From an uncultured Bacteroidota bacterium (GTDB lineage: Bacteria; Bacteroidota; Bacteroidia; Chitinophagales; Saprospiraceae), in the NCBI GenBank assembly GCA_937872515.1, contig CALMSX010000048.1, forward strand, positions 1 through 64,000: DNA of 64,000 nucleotides, given 5' to 3'. Made by a program: the position numbers and the translations under genes. Below are positions 16,392-25,383 of this stretch, piece by piece. The first letter of the stretch is position 1; each line of letters begins with the position of its first letter. The notes beneath the pieces are model-generated. The model did not search any database and had not been told where the DNA came from. It worked only from the letters and a program-made list of their open reading frames with translations.

Positions 16392-17297
16392 ATGGTAAAA
16401 TTTTTACAAACACTGGTAGTTGGTATTTTACTGACAAACACCCTCTCATCACAGGAATTGAAGTTTCAGGTAAAGGTGGTGTCTCCCATCAATATCAAAA
16501 CAGATCCGGCCGTATATCGACAGCTGGAGAGTGACATCAAAGATTTTTTCAACAAGACAAAGTTTACAGAGCACGACTACCTCGAACTGGAAAAGATAGA
16601 AGGCAGTGTTCAGATCACCATCACAGAAGAATTGTCCAGTTCTGCTTTTTTGGCTGACATCAGTTTAAAAACAAGCAGGCCCGTTTACAATGCGGATTAC
16701 AAGACACCCATGATCAACATTCAGGACAAAAGTGTCAATTTTACTTATTTACCGGGCCAGCCCATCCAAAGAAGCGATCGATCTTATTTTGATGTGCTGA
16801 GCAGTACCCTGAGTTTTTATGCCTTCATTACCCTGGGTTACGACTATGATAGTTTTTCTCTTTACGGCGGTGAAGATTATTTTCAGGCGGCATTTGAAGT
16901 TTTTCAAAATCTTCCCAACGGCAGTAAAAGAGACGATCCCAGCTGGTCTAATGTGGGTGTCAACGGCCGATCCAAATACTTTTTGATAGAAAATATACGC
17001 AGCCCCAGGCTGAGGCCTTTCAGACAGGTAATCTATGAGTACCACCGAATGGCCTTAGACAATATGTGGCAGGATCCTGAAAAAAGCAGGGCCGTTTTGT
17101 TGAGCAGTCTCGGTCTGATCGAAGACCTCAACCAGGCCTATCCATTTTCCTTTTTCCTTCAAACCTTTGGGGACGCCAAACACAATGAGTTGGTCGAAAT
17201 ATTTAAAGCCGGAGATCAGGGTCAAAAAGCAAAGCTGCGAAGTCTGATGGTATTGACTTCACCTTCTCTTGCATCCCGCTACGATGCTTTAAAATGA
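16392..17297 (+). CDS. DUF4835 family exported protein
   Basis: A 301-residue protein with a signal peptide (about 1-20) and no other membrane segment. The overall pattern fits the Bacteroidota-specific DUF4835 family: an early strand LKFQVKVVSPINIKTDP, then T-I-T-E-E-L-S-S, DRSYFDVLSSTLSFYAFITL, YDYDSFSLYGG, a middle W-S-N-V-G segment and PRLRPFRQVIYEYHRM. The molecular function is unknown; a periplasmic or outer-membrane-associated role is likely. It starts 4 nt after coaBC and overlaps purN by 4 nt (ATGA), so it is translated with the housekeeping operon. Confidence 0.87.
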   Translation: MVKFLQTLVVGILLTNTLSSQELKFQVKVVSPINIKTDPAVYRQLESDIKDFFNKTKFTEHDYLELEKIEGSVQITITEELSSSAFLADISLKTSRPVYNADYKTPMINIQDKSVNFTYLPGQPIQRSDRSYFDVLSSTLSFYAFITLGYDYDSFSLYGGEDYFQAAFEVFQNLPNGSKRDDPSWSNVGVNGRSKYFLIENIRSPRLRPFRQVIYEYHRMALDNMWQDPEKSRAVLLSSLGLIEDLNQAYPFSFFLQTFGDAKHNELVEIFKAGDQGQKAKLRSLMVLTSPSLASRYDALK

Positions 17298-17875
17298 GGT
17301 TAAAACTTGCCATTTTTGCTTCAGGAGGCGGCTCTAATGCGCTCCAATTGATGCGCAAATTCAAAGACCACCCAACAATAGAAGTAAGTTGGCTTGTGTG
17401 CAATGTGCCTGGTGCCGGGGCTTTAAGCCATGCTGCTGAGTTTCAAATTCCCACCTATGTTTTGGGACAGGGAGAAGCCCGACAGGAAACTTTTATAAAA
17501 CAATTGAAAGATCGGGGCATTGATGCCCTGATTTTAGCCGGCTATCTCTGGAAGATCCCTACTGCGCTGGTAGCTGCTTATCCCGATAAAATCATCAACA
17601 TCCACCCTGCCCTGCTGCCTGCTTACGGAGGAAAAGGCATGTTTGGCATGGAAGTGCACAAAGCCGTCGTTGAAAATAAGGAAAAACAAACCGGACTAAC
17701 CATTCACCTGGTCAATGAAAAATACGACGAGGGTCGCCCTCTTTTTCAGGCCATCTGCCCTGTTTACCCGGAAGATACGGCCGAAGCCGTGGCCTCCAGG
17801 GTTCTGGCCCTCGAACACCAATATTTTGGCCAAATCATTGAAGAATATCTTTTAACGTTGTTTCAACAGTCTTAG
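17294..17875 (+). CDS. purN: Phosphoribosylglycinamide formyltransferase
   Basis: A 193-residue GART enzyme that uses 10-formyltetrahydrofolate to formylate GAR in purine synthesis. Visible signatures are the nucleotide loop FASGGGSNA (8-16), the catalytic N102 and H104 in INIHPALLPAYGGKGM, and D145 in the YDEG turn. Length is normal for the family. It is the last gene of the bamD operon, overlapping the DUF4835 gene. In related genomes recN is often the gene found after DUF4835, so purN here may reflect lineage-specific rearrangement. Confidence 0.95.
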   Translation: MRLKLAIFASGGGSNALQLMRKFKDHPTIEVSWLVCNVPGAGALSHAAEFQIPTYVLGQGEARQETFIKQLKDRGIDALILAGYLWKIPTALVAAYPDKIINIHPALLPAYGGKGMFGMEVHKAVVENKEKQTGLTIHLVNEKYDEGRPLFQAICPVYPEDTAEAVASRVLALEHQYFGQIIEEYLLTLFQQS

Positions 17876-17892
17876 CCCAATAAAAAGTTGGG

Positions 17893-17908
17893 AATTGTTA
17901 AAACAATT
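17893..17908. promoter_or_regulatory. Inverted repeat upstream of the PIG-L gene
   Basis: aattgtt-aa-aacaatt, a perfect 7-2-7 inverted repeat in the 75-bp gap after purN. TATCATTG about 20 bp downstream is a seven-of-eight match to the -7 box TAnnTTTG. The repeat is a candidate operator for the deacetylase-symporter operon. Confidence 0.4.
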
Positions 17909-17950
17909 GTGTGGGGGATTTATTATCATTGCATACCATACAACTATAAT

Positions 17951-20494
17951 ATGTCTGATACGAAGATGCGCCATCACCTGGCTATTTACCGCTTTTTTTT
18001 GTTTTTTATCCTATTTGGCACAGTCGGGCTATCAATTCAAGCCCAGCAGCCCGCCAAACCTACATCCGGAGAAATTTATAAGGCAATAGAAAGGCTGAAT
18101 TTTTTGGGTAATGCACTCTACGTGGCAGCTCACCCTGATGATGAAAATACCCGCCTCATTTCGCATTTGGTAAACGGGGTCAATGCCCATACGACCTACC
18201 TCTCTTTGACCAGAGGAGATGGAGGCCAAAACCTGATCGGCCCCGAGATCGAAGAATTGTTGGGCGTGATCCGAACCCAGGAATTGCTGCAGGCCAGAAA
18301 AATTGACGGTGGCAACCAAATGTTTTCAAGGGCCAATGACTTTGGTTATTCCAAAAACGCGGAGGAGACCATTTCTATCTGGGACAATGAGCTGGTCAAA
18401 CAAGATGTAGTGTGGGCCATCCGCAAAACAAGACCGGATGTGATCATCAATAGATTTGACCACAGAACCAGTGGTTCCACACACGGCCACCATACAGCTT
18501 CTGCCATGCTGGCCCATGAGCTCTTCGAAAAAGCAGCCGACCCTAATACCTATCCTGAACAACTGGGCAATGTATCACCCTGGAAAGCATCGCGATTGTT
18601 TTTTAATGTATCCTGGTTTTTCTTTGGCAGTCAGGAAGCCTTTCAGAAGGCCGATAAGAGTCATTTGATCAGTTTTGAGATTGGTGAATACTATCCTTTG
18701 TTGGGTAAGTCCAATACCGAAATTTCTGCACTTTCCAGGAGTAAGCACAAATGTCAGGGCTTTGGCAACACAGGTACGAGGGGCAATCAATCAGAATACC
18801 TGGAATTGTTGAAGGGTGATAAACCCGTAGATCGTGAAAATTTATTTGAGGGCATCAATACTACCTGGACCCGGGTAAAGGGTGGAGCCGCTATTCAAAA
18901 AATCATGGCAGAAGTACAGGCCCAATTTGACTTTCTTCATCCTGAAAAATCGGTGCCCGGCTTGCTCGAAGCCAAAAAATTAATTGAAAAACTGGAAGAT
19001 GGTTTCTGGAAGGAGCGCAAATCCAGGGAAGTCAACGACATCATTGTTTCGTGTCTGGGTTTATACGCCGAAGGCATTGCTTCCTCGCACACCGCCGTTC
19101 AGGGTGAGGTGGTAAAAGTGGACATTGAGGTGGTCAAAAGATTGCCGGGCAATGTGAGCCTGAATGCCATTCGTTTGTTGCCTGCCGGTAAGGATACTTC
19201 AGTAATGAAGACCTTGAATGACAATGAAACGTATTTACAATCTTACGCTTTTACCGTGCCCACCAATGTTTGGCACACCAATGCCTACTGGTTGAACGAA
19301 AAAGGAAGTTTGGGCATGTACAAAGTAGACCAGGCCGAATGGATCGGGCTTCCTGAAACACCCCGGCAGATCAATGTTGAGTTTGACTTTACCATCGAGG
19401 GGCAGCCCTTGAGACTCAGCAGACAGGTTGCCTATAAATTCAACAGTCCTGAGGATGGGGAGGTTTATCGTCCTTTTGAGATAACCCCTGAAGTGGCGGT
19501 CAAGTTTGGAGAAAAAGTCATCGTATTTGGAGATGAGGTCCCCAAAAAAGTACGCGTAGATATCAAGGCGCTGGCCGCCAAACAAAAGGGAACAGTTCGA
19601 TTGCCGGTTGATAAAGGCTGGACCGTTTCACCTGCCTTTCATAGCTTTGACATAGCAGAAAAGAATGCCGAACAAAGTTTTGATTTTGAGATCAGTGCTC
19701 CCAAAGGCAGTTCTGAGTGGGTATTGAATGCAGATGTAGAGAGCAATGGGAAAAAGTACAACAAACAGCTGATCACCATTGAATACGACCACATCCCAAC
19801 CCAGCTGGTCTTTATGCCGGCTGAGGCCAAACTGGTCAAGGTTGACCTTAAAAAGGCGGGTAACAGACTGGCCTATATTCCGGGGGCGGGAGATGAGATT
19901 CCTCAGAGCCTGCGTCAAATTGGTTACCGGGTTGATGAAATCCAGGCCAAAGACATCAGACCTGAAGTATTGGCGGGCTATGATGCTGTAATCTTAGGTG
20001 TGAGGGCCTACAACACCAACGAAGATTTAAAATTCAAACAAAAAGATTTACTGGACTATGTTCAGAAAGGGGGCAATGTAGTGGTACAATACAATACCAA
20101 CTCCCGATTGGTGGTGGGCAGCAATTTGGGCCCCTACCCTATTAAAATTGGAAGAGAAAGGGTAACGGTAGAAGGTGCACCTGTTAGGTTTTTACAAGCA
20201 GAGCATGAAGTATTAAATGCCCCCAATAAAATTACCTCTGCCGATTTTGACGGCTGGATTCAGGAGCGAGGTCTTTATTTTGCGAGTGAATGGGATCCTG
20301 CCTATCAAGCCATTCTATCGTGCAATGACCCCGGCGAAGACCCAAGAGACGGAGGCTTATTGATTGCTAAACACGGCGACGGTAATTTTATCTATACCGG
20401 ATATAGCTGGTTTAGACAGCTCCCCGCGGGTGTACCCGGAGCCTACAGGATCTTTGCCAACCTTGTTTCACTAGGCAAAGAAAACAGACCATGA
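17951..20494 (+). CDS. Exported PIG-L/LmbE-family deacetylase, large form
   Basis: 847 residues from ATG 17951; ATG 17966 is an equally good start, while the longer frame begins with TTG. A signal peptide (about 6-32) is followed by a PIG-L N-acetylglucosaminyl deacetylase-like domain (about 45-300) with the zinc/catalytic motif AAHPDDENT and the second His pair HGHHTAS. The C-terminal half (about 400-840) holds beta-rich modules and a glutamine amidotransferase-like region (YDAVILGVRAYNTNEDL). The family removes acetyl groups from GlcNAc-containing glycans or related amides. The stop overlaps the next small gene (ATGA), and a sodium symporter follows. Confidence 0.88.
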   Translation: MSDTKMRHHLAIYRFFLFFILFGTVGLSIQAQQPAKPTSGEIYKAIERLNFLGNALYVAAHPDDENTRLISHLVNGVNAHTTYLSLTRGDGGQNLIGPEIEELLGVIRTQELLQARKIDGGNQMFSRANDFGYSKNAEETISIWDNELVKQDVVWAIRKTRPDVIINRFDHRTSGSTHGHHTASAMLAHELFEKAADPNTYPEQLGNVSPWKASRLFFNVSWFFFGSQEAFQKADKSHLISFEIGEYYPLLGKSNTEISALSRSKHKCQGFGNTGTRGNQSEYLELLKGDKPVDRENLFEGINTTWTRVKGGAAIQKIMAEVQAQFDFLHPEKSVPGLLEAKKLIEKLEDGFWKERKSREVNDIIVSCLGLYAEGIASSHTAVQGEVVKVDIEVVKRLPGNVSLNAIRLLPAGKDTSVMKTLNDNETYLQSYAFTVPTNVWHTNAYWLNEKGSLGMYKVDQAEWIGLPETPRQINVEFDFTIEGQPLRLSRQVAYKFNSPEDGEVYRPFEITPEVAVKFGEKVIVFGDEVPKKVRVDIKALAAKQKGTVRLPVDKGWTVSPAFHSFDIAEKNAEQSFDFEISAPKGSSEWVLNADVESNGKKYNKQLITIEYDHIPTQLVFMPAEAKLVKVDLKKAGNRLAYIPGAGDEIPQSLRQIGYRVDEIQAKDIRPEVLAGYDAVILGVRAYNTNEDLKFKQKDLLDYVQKGGNVVVQYNTNSRLVVGSNLGPYPIKIGRERVTVEGAPVRFLQAEHEVLNAPNKITSADFDGWIQERGLYFASEWDPAYQAILSCNDPGEDPRDGGLLIAKHGDGNFIYTGYSWFRQLPAGVPGAYRIFANLVSLGKENRP

Positions 20495-20589
20495 AAGCCA
20501 ACAACTGGAAAGTGATTTACATTGCCCTGCTGGCGATGAACCTGCTTTACATTGCCATTTTTATCTGGATCATGAACTCCTTTTCCTAA
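20491..20589 (+). CDS. 32-residue single-pass membrane peptide, symporter-coupled
   Basis: An open frame of 33 codons starting at ATG 20491, inside the last codons of the deacetylase gene (ATGA overlap), and ending TAA at 20587-20589, where TAATG overlaps the symporter start. The peptide has a polar N-terminus (MKANNWK) and one hydrophobic helix of about 20 residues (VIYIALLAMNLLYIAIFIWI). The double overlap strongly suggests real translation and coupling. Small partner subunits are known for some sodium:solute symporters (e.g. YhdT beside PanF, DUF4212 proteins), but this one is much shorter and I do not recognise it. It could be a symporter subunit, a regulator, or only a coupling leader. 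Confidence 0.72.
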   Translation: MKANNWKVIYIALLAMNLLYIAIFIWIMNSFS

Positions 20590-22253
20590 TGACCATCGCG
20601 TGGCAAGACTGGCTGGTACTTTCCGGCTCACTGGCATTCATCATCCTGTATGGCATTTACATATCAGGCAGAAATATCACCAGTGCAGAAGACTTTATCA
20701 AAAACAAGGGAGAGGTAAAATGGTGGACCATCGGCTTATCGGTAATGGCTACCCAGGCGAGTGCCATTACCTTTATGAGTACGCCTGGCCAGGCATTTCA
20801 CGATGGCATGGGCTTTGTTCAATTTTATTTTGGACTCCCGATAGCCATGGTCATCATTTGCGCCACCTTTATTCCCATCTTTCACAATCAAAAGATTTTA
20901 ACCGCCTATGAATACCTGGAAAACCGATTTGACAAAAACACCCGGGTATTCACCTCCTTACTCTTTCTTATTCAACGCGGCTTGGGTGCAGGCATTACCA
21001 TTTATGCTCCGTCAATTATTTTGTCTACCATCCTGGGTTGGAACCTCACCGCATTAAATATCATTACCGGTAGTCTCGTAGTAGCGTATACGGTAAGTGG
21101 TGGCACCAAGGCTGTAGCGGTGACCCAGAAACAGCAAATGGCTGTGATCTTTGTAGGAATGGCAGCCGCCTTCATCGTTGCTCTCAATATGCTGCCCACC
21201 GGAGTGGGCTTCACAGACGCCTTGTCCATTGCAGGGATGGATGGCAAGATGAAATTGGTTGACTTTTCGCTGGATGTGGAGAGTAGATATACCTTTTGGT
21301 CTGGCATCACAGGGGGTATGTTTTTGGCCCTTGCCTACTTTGGCACCGATCAAAGCCAGGTGCAACGGTACATCTCCGGCAATAGCATCAAAGAGAGTAG
21401 ATTGGGCCTCATTTTTAATGGTATTTTTAAGGTGCCCATGCAGTTTTTTATTTTGTTGTGTGGCATCATGGTGTACGTCTTTTTTCAGTTCCAGCAGGCA
21501 CCCGTGTTTTTTAATCAACCTGCCCTTGAAAAAGCGAGATCCGGAAGTTACGGCACAGAAATCATCCAGATTGAAAATCAATACGACTCCTTATTCCGGA
21601 TCAGGAAAGAACTGCTTGTAAATGAGCAAAAAAGAGATGTCAACAGAGCAGAGATTTTAAGCCTCAATCATCAGGAAAAAGAACTGCGTAATGAAGCTAA
21701 AAAGGTAATTAAAAAAAGTGATCCGGCGCAGGAGGAGAATGATAAAGACTACGTTTTTATTTACTTCATTTTGAAGTACCTGCCAAAGGGCTTGGTCGGC
21801 CTTCTTTTAGCGGTCATTTTCTGCGCTGCCATGTCTTCGAGTTCATCAGAATTAAGCGCGCTGGCTACCTGTACGACCATCGACATATATAAGCGCAATT
21901 ACAATAAAGACGCTGAAGATACACACTACCTGAAATTCAGCAGATGGATGATCGTTTTGTGGGGGGCCATTGCCATTGGCTTTGCCAACATCAGCAGCTT
22001 GTTTGAGAATCTCATTCAATTTGTCAACATCGTAGGATCCTTGTTTTACGGCACCATCTTAGGCATCTTTCTGGCAGGATTTTATTGGTCTAAAATCAAG
22101 GCACGTCACATATTGCCGGCCGCCATTGTAACAGAAGCATTTGTAATATTTATCTACTTCCAGGATGCCGTTGGTTATTTGTGGCTCAATGCCATTGGCT
22201 GTGCCGGAGTGCTTGCTCTGGCGTGGTTGCTGACTTTACTTAGAAAAGCATAA
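20589..22253 (+). CDS. Sodium:solute symporter (SSS family)
   Basis: A 554-residue integral membrane protein with about 13-14 predicted helices. It carries SSS-family segments such as NKGEVKWWTIGLSVMATQAS near 38-57, SGGTKAVAVTQKQQ (about 172-185) and GTDQSQVQRYISG (about 253-265). A soluble loop around 325-385 is charged and probably cytoplasmic. The family couples inward sodium flow to uptake of sugars, amino acids or related solutes. Linkage to a PIG-L deacetylase suggests an amino-sugar or glycan-derived substrate; that is inference. Its ATG overlaps the stop of the 32-residue peptide. It ends 2 bp before the convergent T9SS cargo gene. Confidence 0.92.
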   Translation: MTIAWQDWLVLSGSLAFIILYGIYISGRNITSAEDFIKNKGEVKWWTIGLSVMATQASAITFMSTPGQAFHDGMGFVQFYFGLPIAMVIICATFIPIFHNQKILTAYEYLENRFDKNTRVFTSLLFLIQRGLGAGITIYAPSIILSTILGWNLTALNIITGSLVVAYTVSGGTKAVAVTQKQQMAVIFVGMAAAFIVALNMLPTGVGFTDALSIAGMDGKMKLVDFSLDVESRYTFWSGITGGMFLALAYFGTDQSQVQRYISGNSIKESRLGLIFNGIFKVPMQFFILLCGIMVYVFFQFQQAPVFFNQPALEKARSGSYGTEIIQIENQYDSLFRIRKELLVNEQKRDVNRAEILSLNHQEKELRNEAKKVIKKSDPAQEENDKDYVFIYFILKYLPKGLVGLLLAVIFCAAMSSSSSELSALATCTTIDIYKRNYNKDAEDTHYLKFSRWMIVLWGAIAIGFANISSLFENLIQFVNIVGSLFYGTILGIFLAGFYWSKIKARHILPAAIVTEAFVIFIYFQDAVGYLWLNAIGCAGVLALAWLLTLLRKA

Positions 22254-22255
22254 AA

Positions 22256-24208
22256 TTACCTCACAACCGTGATGTCACCGGTCTTTTGTTGATAGCCGTT
22301 GGCATCATTGTATTCGGCTATGTAGGTATAAACGCCCGGTACCAATCGGGTCGGTATCCAGCTTTGTTGGGGTTGTAGGGCATGAAACATCAAATTGCCC
22401 CATCGGTCATAAATGCGCAAATTAAATTGTTCTACCGGACAGTTGGATGTCCAGGTAAATCCTGCATTGACACCCTGGGTTGAGGCAGAAATGATGTTGG
22501 GCAAAATAGGGTCGCATTTGTATTTGAGTCTTGCCTCTAATGGATACCTGCAATTTTTATCATCCGTATAAATAGCCGCTAAAAGAGGGGCATAGTCAAC
22601 CGGACTATAGATGGGGTCTTCACAATTGAGACAGCTCAAACCAGGATGATCTTCCCACAAGATAGCGCCATTCTGAGGAAAAGTATTATCAAACCGGTGG
22701 TTGGAATATTCATTGATGACCACCTCATTTTCAAAGGTGTAAAGTGGCGCTTCATGGCTTGTAAGTTCAAAAATCACAAACGAGTCACAGGGATTTTTTG
22801 ACTTGTATTGGTAGACATAATCTTTATCGGGAAAAAGGTAATTACCCAGATACTCAAGAGAGTCGTGATAACATAGAGATTGCCGGATCAAAGTGGTATC
22901 CGGATGGATATAGTTGATGTCAACCGTTATGGTAGAATCACAGCCGTTGACATTGGTAATTTTGGTTATTCCGGATGGCTTTTGAACCGAATACACATCC
23001 GTACCGGCAAAATAGACAAAGCCCGATTGGGCACAAAAAGTATCCTTATAGGTAGATGCTGTGTGCGCATAGTATTTGAGATCTACAGACACGATGGAGT
23101 CGCACCCATGAGAATCTGTAAGCAGCGCCACACCCGAAGGGTTGCTTTCATCAAAGACATAATTGCCAACGACCAGCCTGCTGCTGTCACCCTGGCACTG
23201 TGATCGTTTGATGACTACATTGGGCTGTTCGTAGTCCAGTATTTTTGTGTAATGAAAAGAGTCGCAACCTTTGGATGTTAAAAAGGTATCTACAAAAATA
23301 GCTTCAACATCCACGATGGTGCCATCGGGCAGGGTAACCGATTCCTCTCTGCATTTGTAAATGGTTTCTTCGGTAAACTTTTTACCCAGACCAATCTGAC
23401 ATCCCAGCGCAAATAAATTGCCCGCCAAAACATCATTTTCGTTGTTGGTTCTGATTTGGCTTCCATTGGATAAAAATCCTGCCGGATTGCACAAAATGCC
23501 GATGTCGCCCAGGATCAAATCGCGGGTAGCAACATCAAATGCTACGGTTGGCCGGTCATAGGCGTCTTTGGCCAGGATTTCCACACCCGTTGAGGGTTGG
23601 TTGGTGATTACGCCCTGGTAAGATCCTCCTTGTTGAAACTCCGTAAGGCTGCCAAAAATGCCATTAAATATTGAAAACTTGGAGGGATCCGATATGGCCG
23701 TATTCGGATTTTCATTTTGGTTGCGAATGGTATATCCCCAGGGCTTGGATTCAGCTTGCGAAACGATGACCAAATTGCGGTCACATGCCATAGACCAAGA
23801 CCTAATGGCGTTTAGTGTCGGGGTAGGAACCGAAGTTTTATCAGAATTGAGCCTGAAGCTGAGGGTATCTACCGCAAAACTACCGGTGAAAAAAATATCA
23901 CAGCCTGCATCGGCAATTTGCTGAGCACTGGTAATCTTTGGCATCCTTTTCAGTTCCAGTGCGCATTCTGAAATGCCATCGGGTCCAAAATTTTGCAAAT
24001 TCCGTAATTTAAGCGCCAATGAATTGCGCATGAAGTCGCCATCCAGAGAATGCTCACAGCCATCAATGTTCAGACAGTAGTCAGTCACAGAAAGATAACA
24101 CACCGTGGTTACACTTTTTTGAATGCACCTACAGGTATCCTGCTGGCTCCAAAGGTTTGAAGACAACAACAAGAACGACACAACCAATAGCCGGATTTGA
24201 AAGGGCAT
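22256..24208 (-). CDS. Secreted surface protein with T9SS type B (gliding-motility C-terminal) domain
   Basis: A 650-residue protein with a signal peptide (about 1-22). The middle holds repeated short modules containing G-C-D-S followed by hydrophobic strands (about 300-480: SKGCDSFHY, HGCDSIVSV, NGCDSTITV, NPCDSFVIF), usual in Bacteroidota cell-surface proteins. The last ~85 residues form a gliding-motility-associated C-terminal domain (FNLRIYDRWGNLMF, GVYTYIAEY, ending KTGDITVVR), which directs type IX secretion. It is therefore exported to the surface or medium. The ligand or activity is unknown. Monocistronic. Confidence 0.9.
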   Translation of the reverse strand: MPFQIRLLVVSFLLLSSNLWSQQDTCRCIQKSVTTVCYLSVTDYCLNIDGCEHSLDGDFMRNSLALKLRNLQNFGPDGISECALELKRMPKITSAQQIADAGCDIFFTGSFAVDTLSFRLNSDKTSVPTPTLNAIRSWSMACDRNLVIVSQAESKPWGYTIRNQNENPNTAISDPSKFSIFNGIFGSLTEFQQGGSYQGVITNQPSTGVEILAKDAYDRPTVAFDVATRDLILGDIGILCNPAGFLSNGSQIRTNNENDVLAGNLFALGCQIGLGKKFTEETIYKCREESVTLPDGTIVDVEAIFVDTFLTSKGCDSFHYTKILDYEQPNVVIKRSQCQGDSSRLVVGNYVFDESNPSGVALLTDSHGCDSIVSVDLKYYAHTASTYKDTFCAQSGFVYFAGTDVYSVQKPSGITKITNVNGCDSTITVDINYIHPDTTLIRQSLCYHDSLEYLGNYLFPDKDYVYQYKSKNPCDSFVIFELTSHEAPLYTFENEVVINEYSNHRFDNTFPQNGAILWEDHPGLSCLNCEDPIYSPVDYAPLLAAIYTDDKNCRYPLEARLKYKCDPILPNIISASTQGVNAGFTWTSNCPVEQFNLRIYDRWGNLMFHALQPQQSWIPTRLVPGVYTYIAEYNDANGYQQKTGDITVVR

Positions 24209-24297
24209 AAACGGGGATTAACCACCAAATATATTAAATGAAAGCAATTAAGCGAAAAAATTAACTAAATCGTGTATAAAATGTGTCTATTGACTGA

Positions 24298-25317
24298 TCA
24301 TTCCCAAGACAAAATGACCTTGCCGGTAGATTGCCTGGATTCTACAAAAATATGGGCTTCTGCCAGCTGGCTGGCGGGAAATACCTTTGAAATCAATGGT
24401 TTAATTGTACCCTTTTCAGCCATTTCAGCTACCGATTTGAGATAGCTTTGGAACAATTGTGGTTTATTATCTGCCAAAACCAACATGTTGACCATTAAAA
24501 TGGACTTTGACTGCATCAGCAGGGGGATGGGTGAAAAGAGACCAAATCCCAGGGCCAGGGGCAGCAGGTACAGCTTATTTTTGGAAGCCTTAATTTGTTC
24601 CGTGGCCCCATAACAAACCATCTTGCCACAGGGTCCGAGGGTAGCCATGCCTTGTTTAAAACCCTTTCCTCCCAGATTGTCAAAAACAACATCCACGTGT
24701 TTGTGGGGGCCCGATAAGATTACCTCTTTAAAATTCTCCCGGGTATAATCGATGGGGCGGTCTACACCCAGCTCGGTCAAAAAAGATTGTTTGGCCGTAG
24801 AGGCTGTGCCATATACAAAACAGCCCCTTTGTTTGGCCATTTGTACAATCATGCTGCCTACCCCACCCGCTGCTGCCTGGACCAGCACCACATCTCCGGC
24901 ATGCAGTTGAACCAACTCTCTGCTGCAATGCCATGCGGTACACGCCTGGGTGGCCAAAGCAGGTGCGTGTTCCTGGGAAATATTGGCCGGTATGGCGGTA
25001 ACCGAACTTCGAGGTACTACGACATGACTGGCATATCCCCCAAAACGGGTTAAGGCCAGCACCCTGGAGCCTACTACCAGGTCTGTTACCCCATCTCCCA
25101 AAGCTGCCACTTCACCGGAAACATCATAACCTATGACACATGGCGGTTGGGGAGCTTCGTCATACAGGCCGTTTCTGGCAACGATGTCTGCAAAATTGAT
25201 ACCTGAATGAGATACTTTGATCAATACCTCACCGGGTCCCGGGACAGGGTCATCGGAGTCTACCATTTTAAAACTATCTCTGGCAGAGCCAAACTTTGTC
25301 AAAACCCATTTTTTCAT
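24298..25317 (-). CDS. Zinc-less MDR oxidoreductase (quinone reductase/VAT-1-like)
   Basis: A 339-residue medium-chain dehydrogenase/reductase. The N-terminal GroES-like domain has PGPGEVLIKVSHSGINFADI, and the Rossmann domain has VLVQAAAGGVGSMIVQMAKQ (about 145-165). The catalytic and structural zinc cysteines of true alcohol dehydrogenases are absent, which places it with NAD(P)H:quinone reductase/VAT-1-like members that reduce quinones or enones with NADPH. The start is ATG 25317. The neighbouring saccharopine dehydrogenase-like gene lies 66 bp upstream on the same strand, so the two may form an operon. The substrate is not predictable. Confidence 0.9.
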   Translation of the reverse strand: MKKWVLTKFGSARDSFKMVDSDDPVPGPGEVLIKVSHSGINFADIVARNGLYDEAPQPPCVIGYDVSGEVAALGDGVTDLVVGSRVLALTRFGGYASHVVVPRSSVTAIPANISQEHAPALATQACTAWHCSRELVQLHAGDVVLVQAAAGGVGSMIVQMAKQRGCFVYGTASTAKQSFLTELGVDRPIDYTRENFKEVILSGPHKHVDVVFDNLGGKGFKQGMATLGPCGKMVCYGATEQIKASKNKLYLLPLALGFGLFSPIPLLMQSKSILMVNMLVLADNKPQLFQSYLKSVAEMAEKGTIKPLISKVFPASQLAEAHIFVESRQSTGKVILSWE

Positions 25318-25383
25318 ATTACTGATTTTACGCCTCTTCTAAACGCCGGGGCTTTTGTAAAGATAAGTAATAGGAAGAGACAA

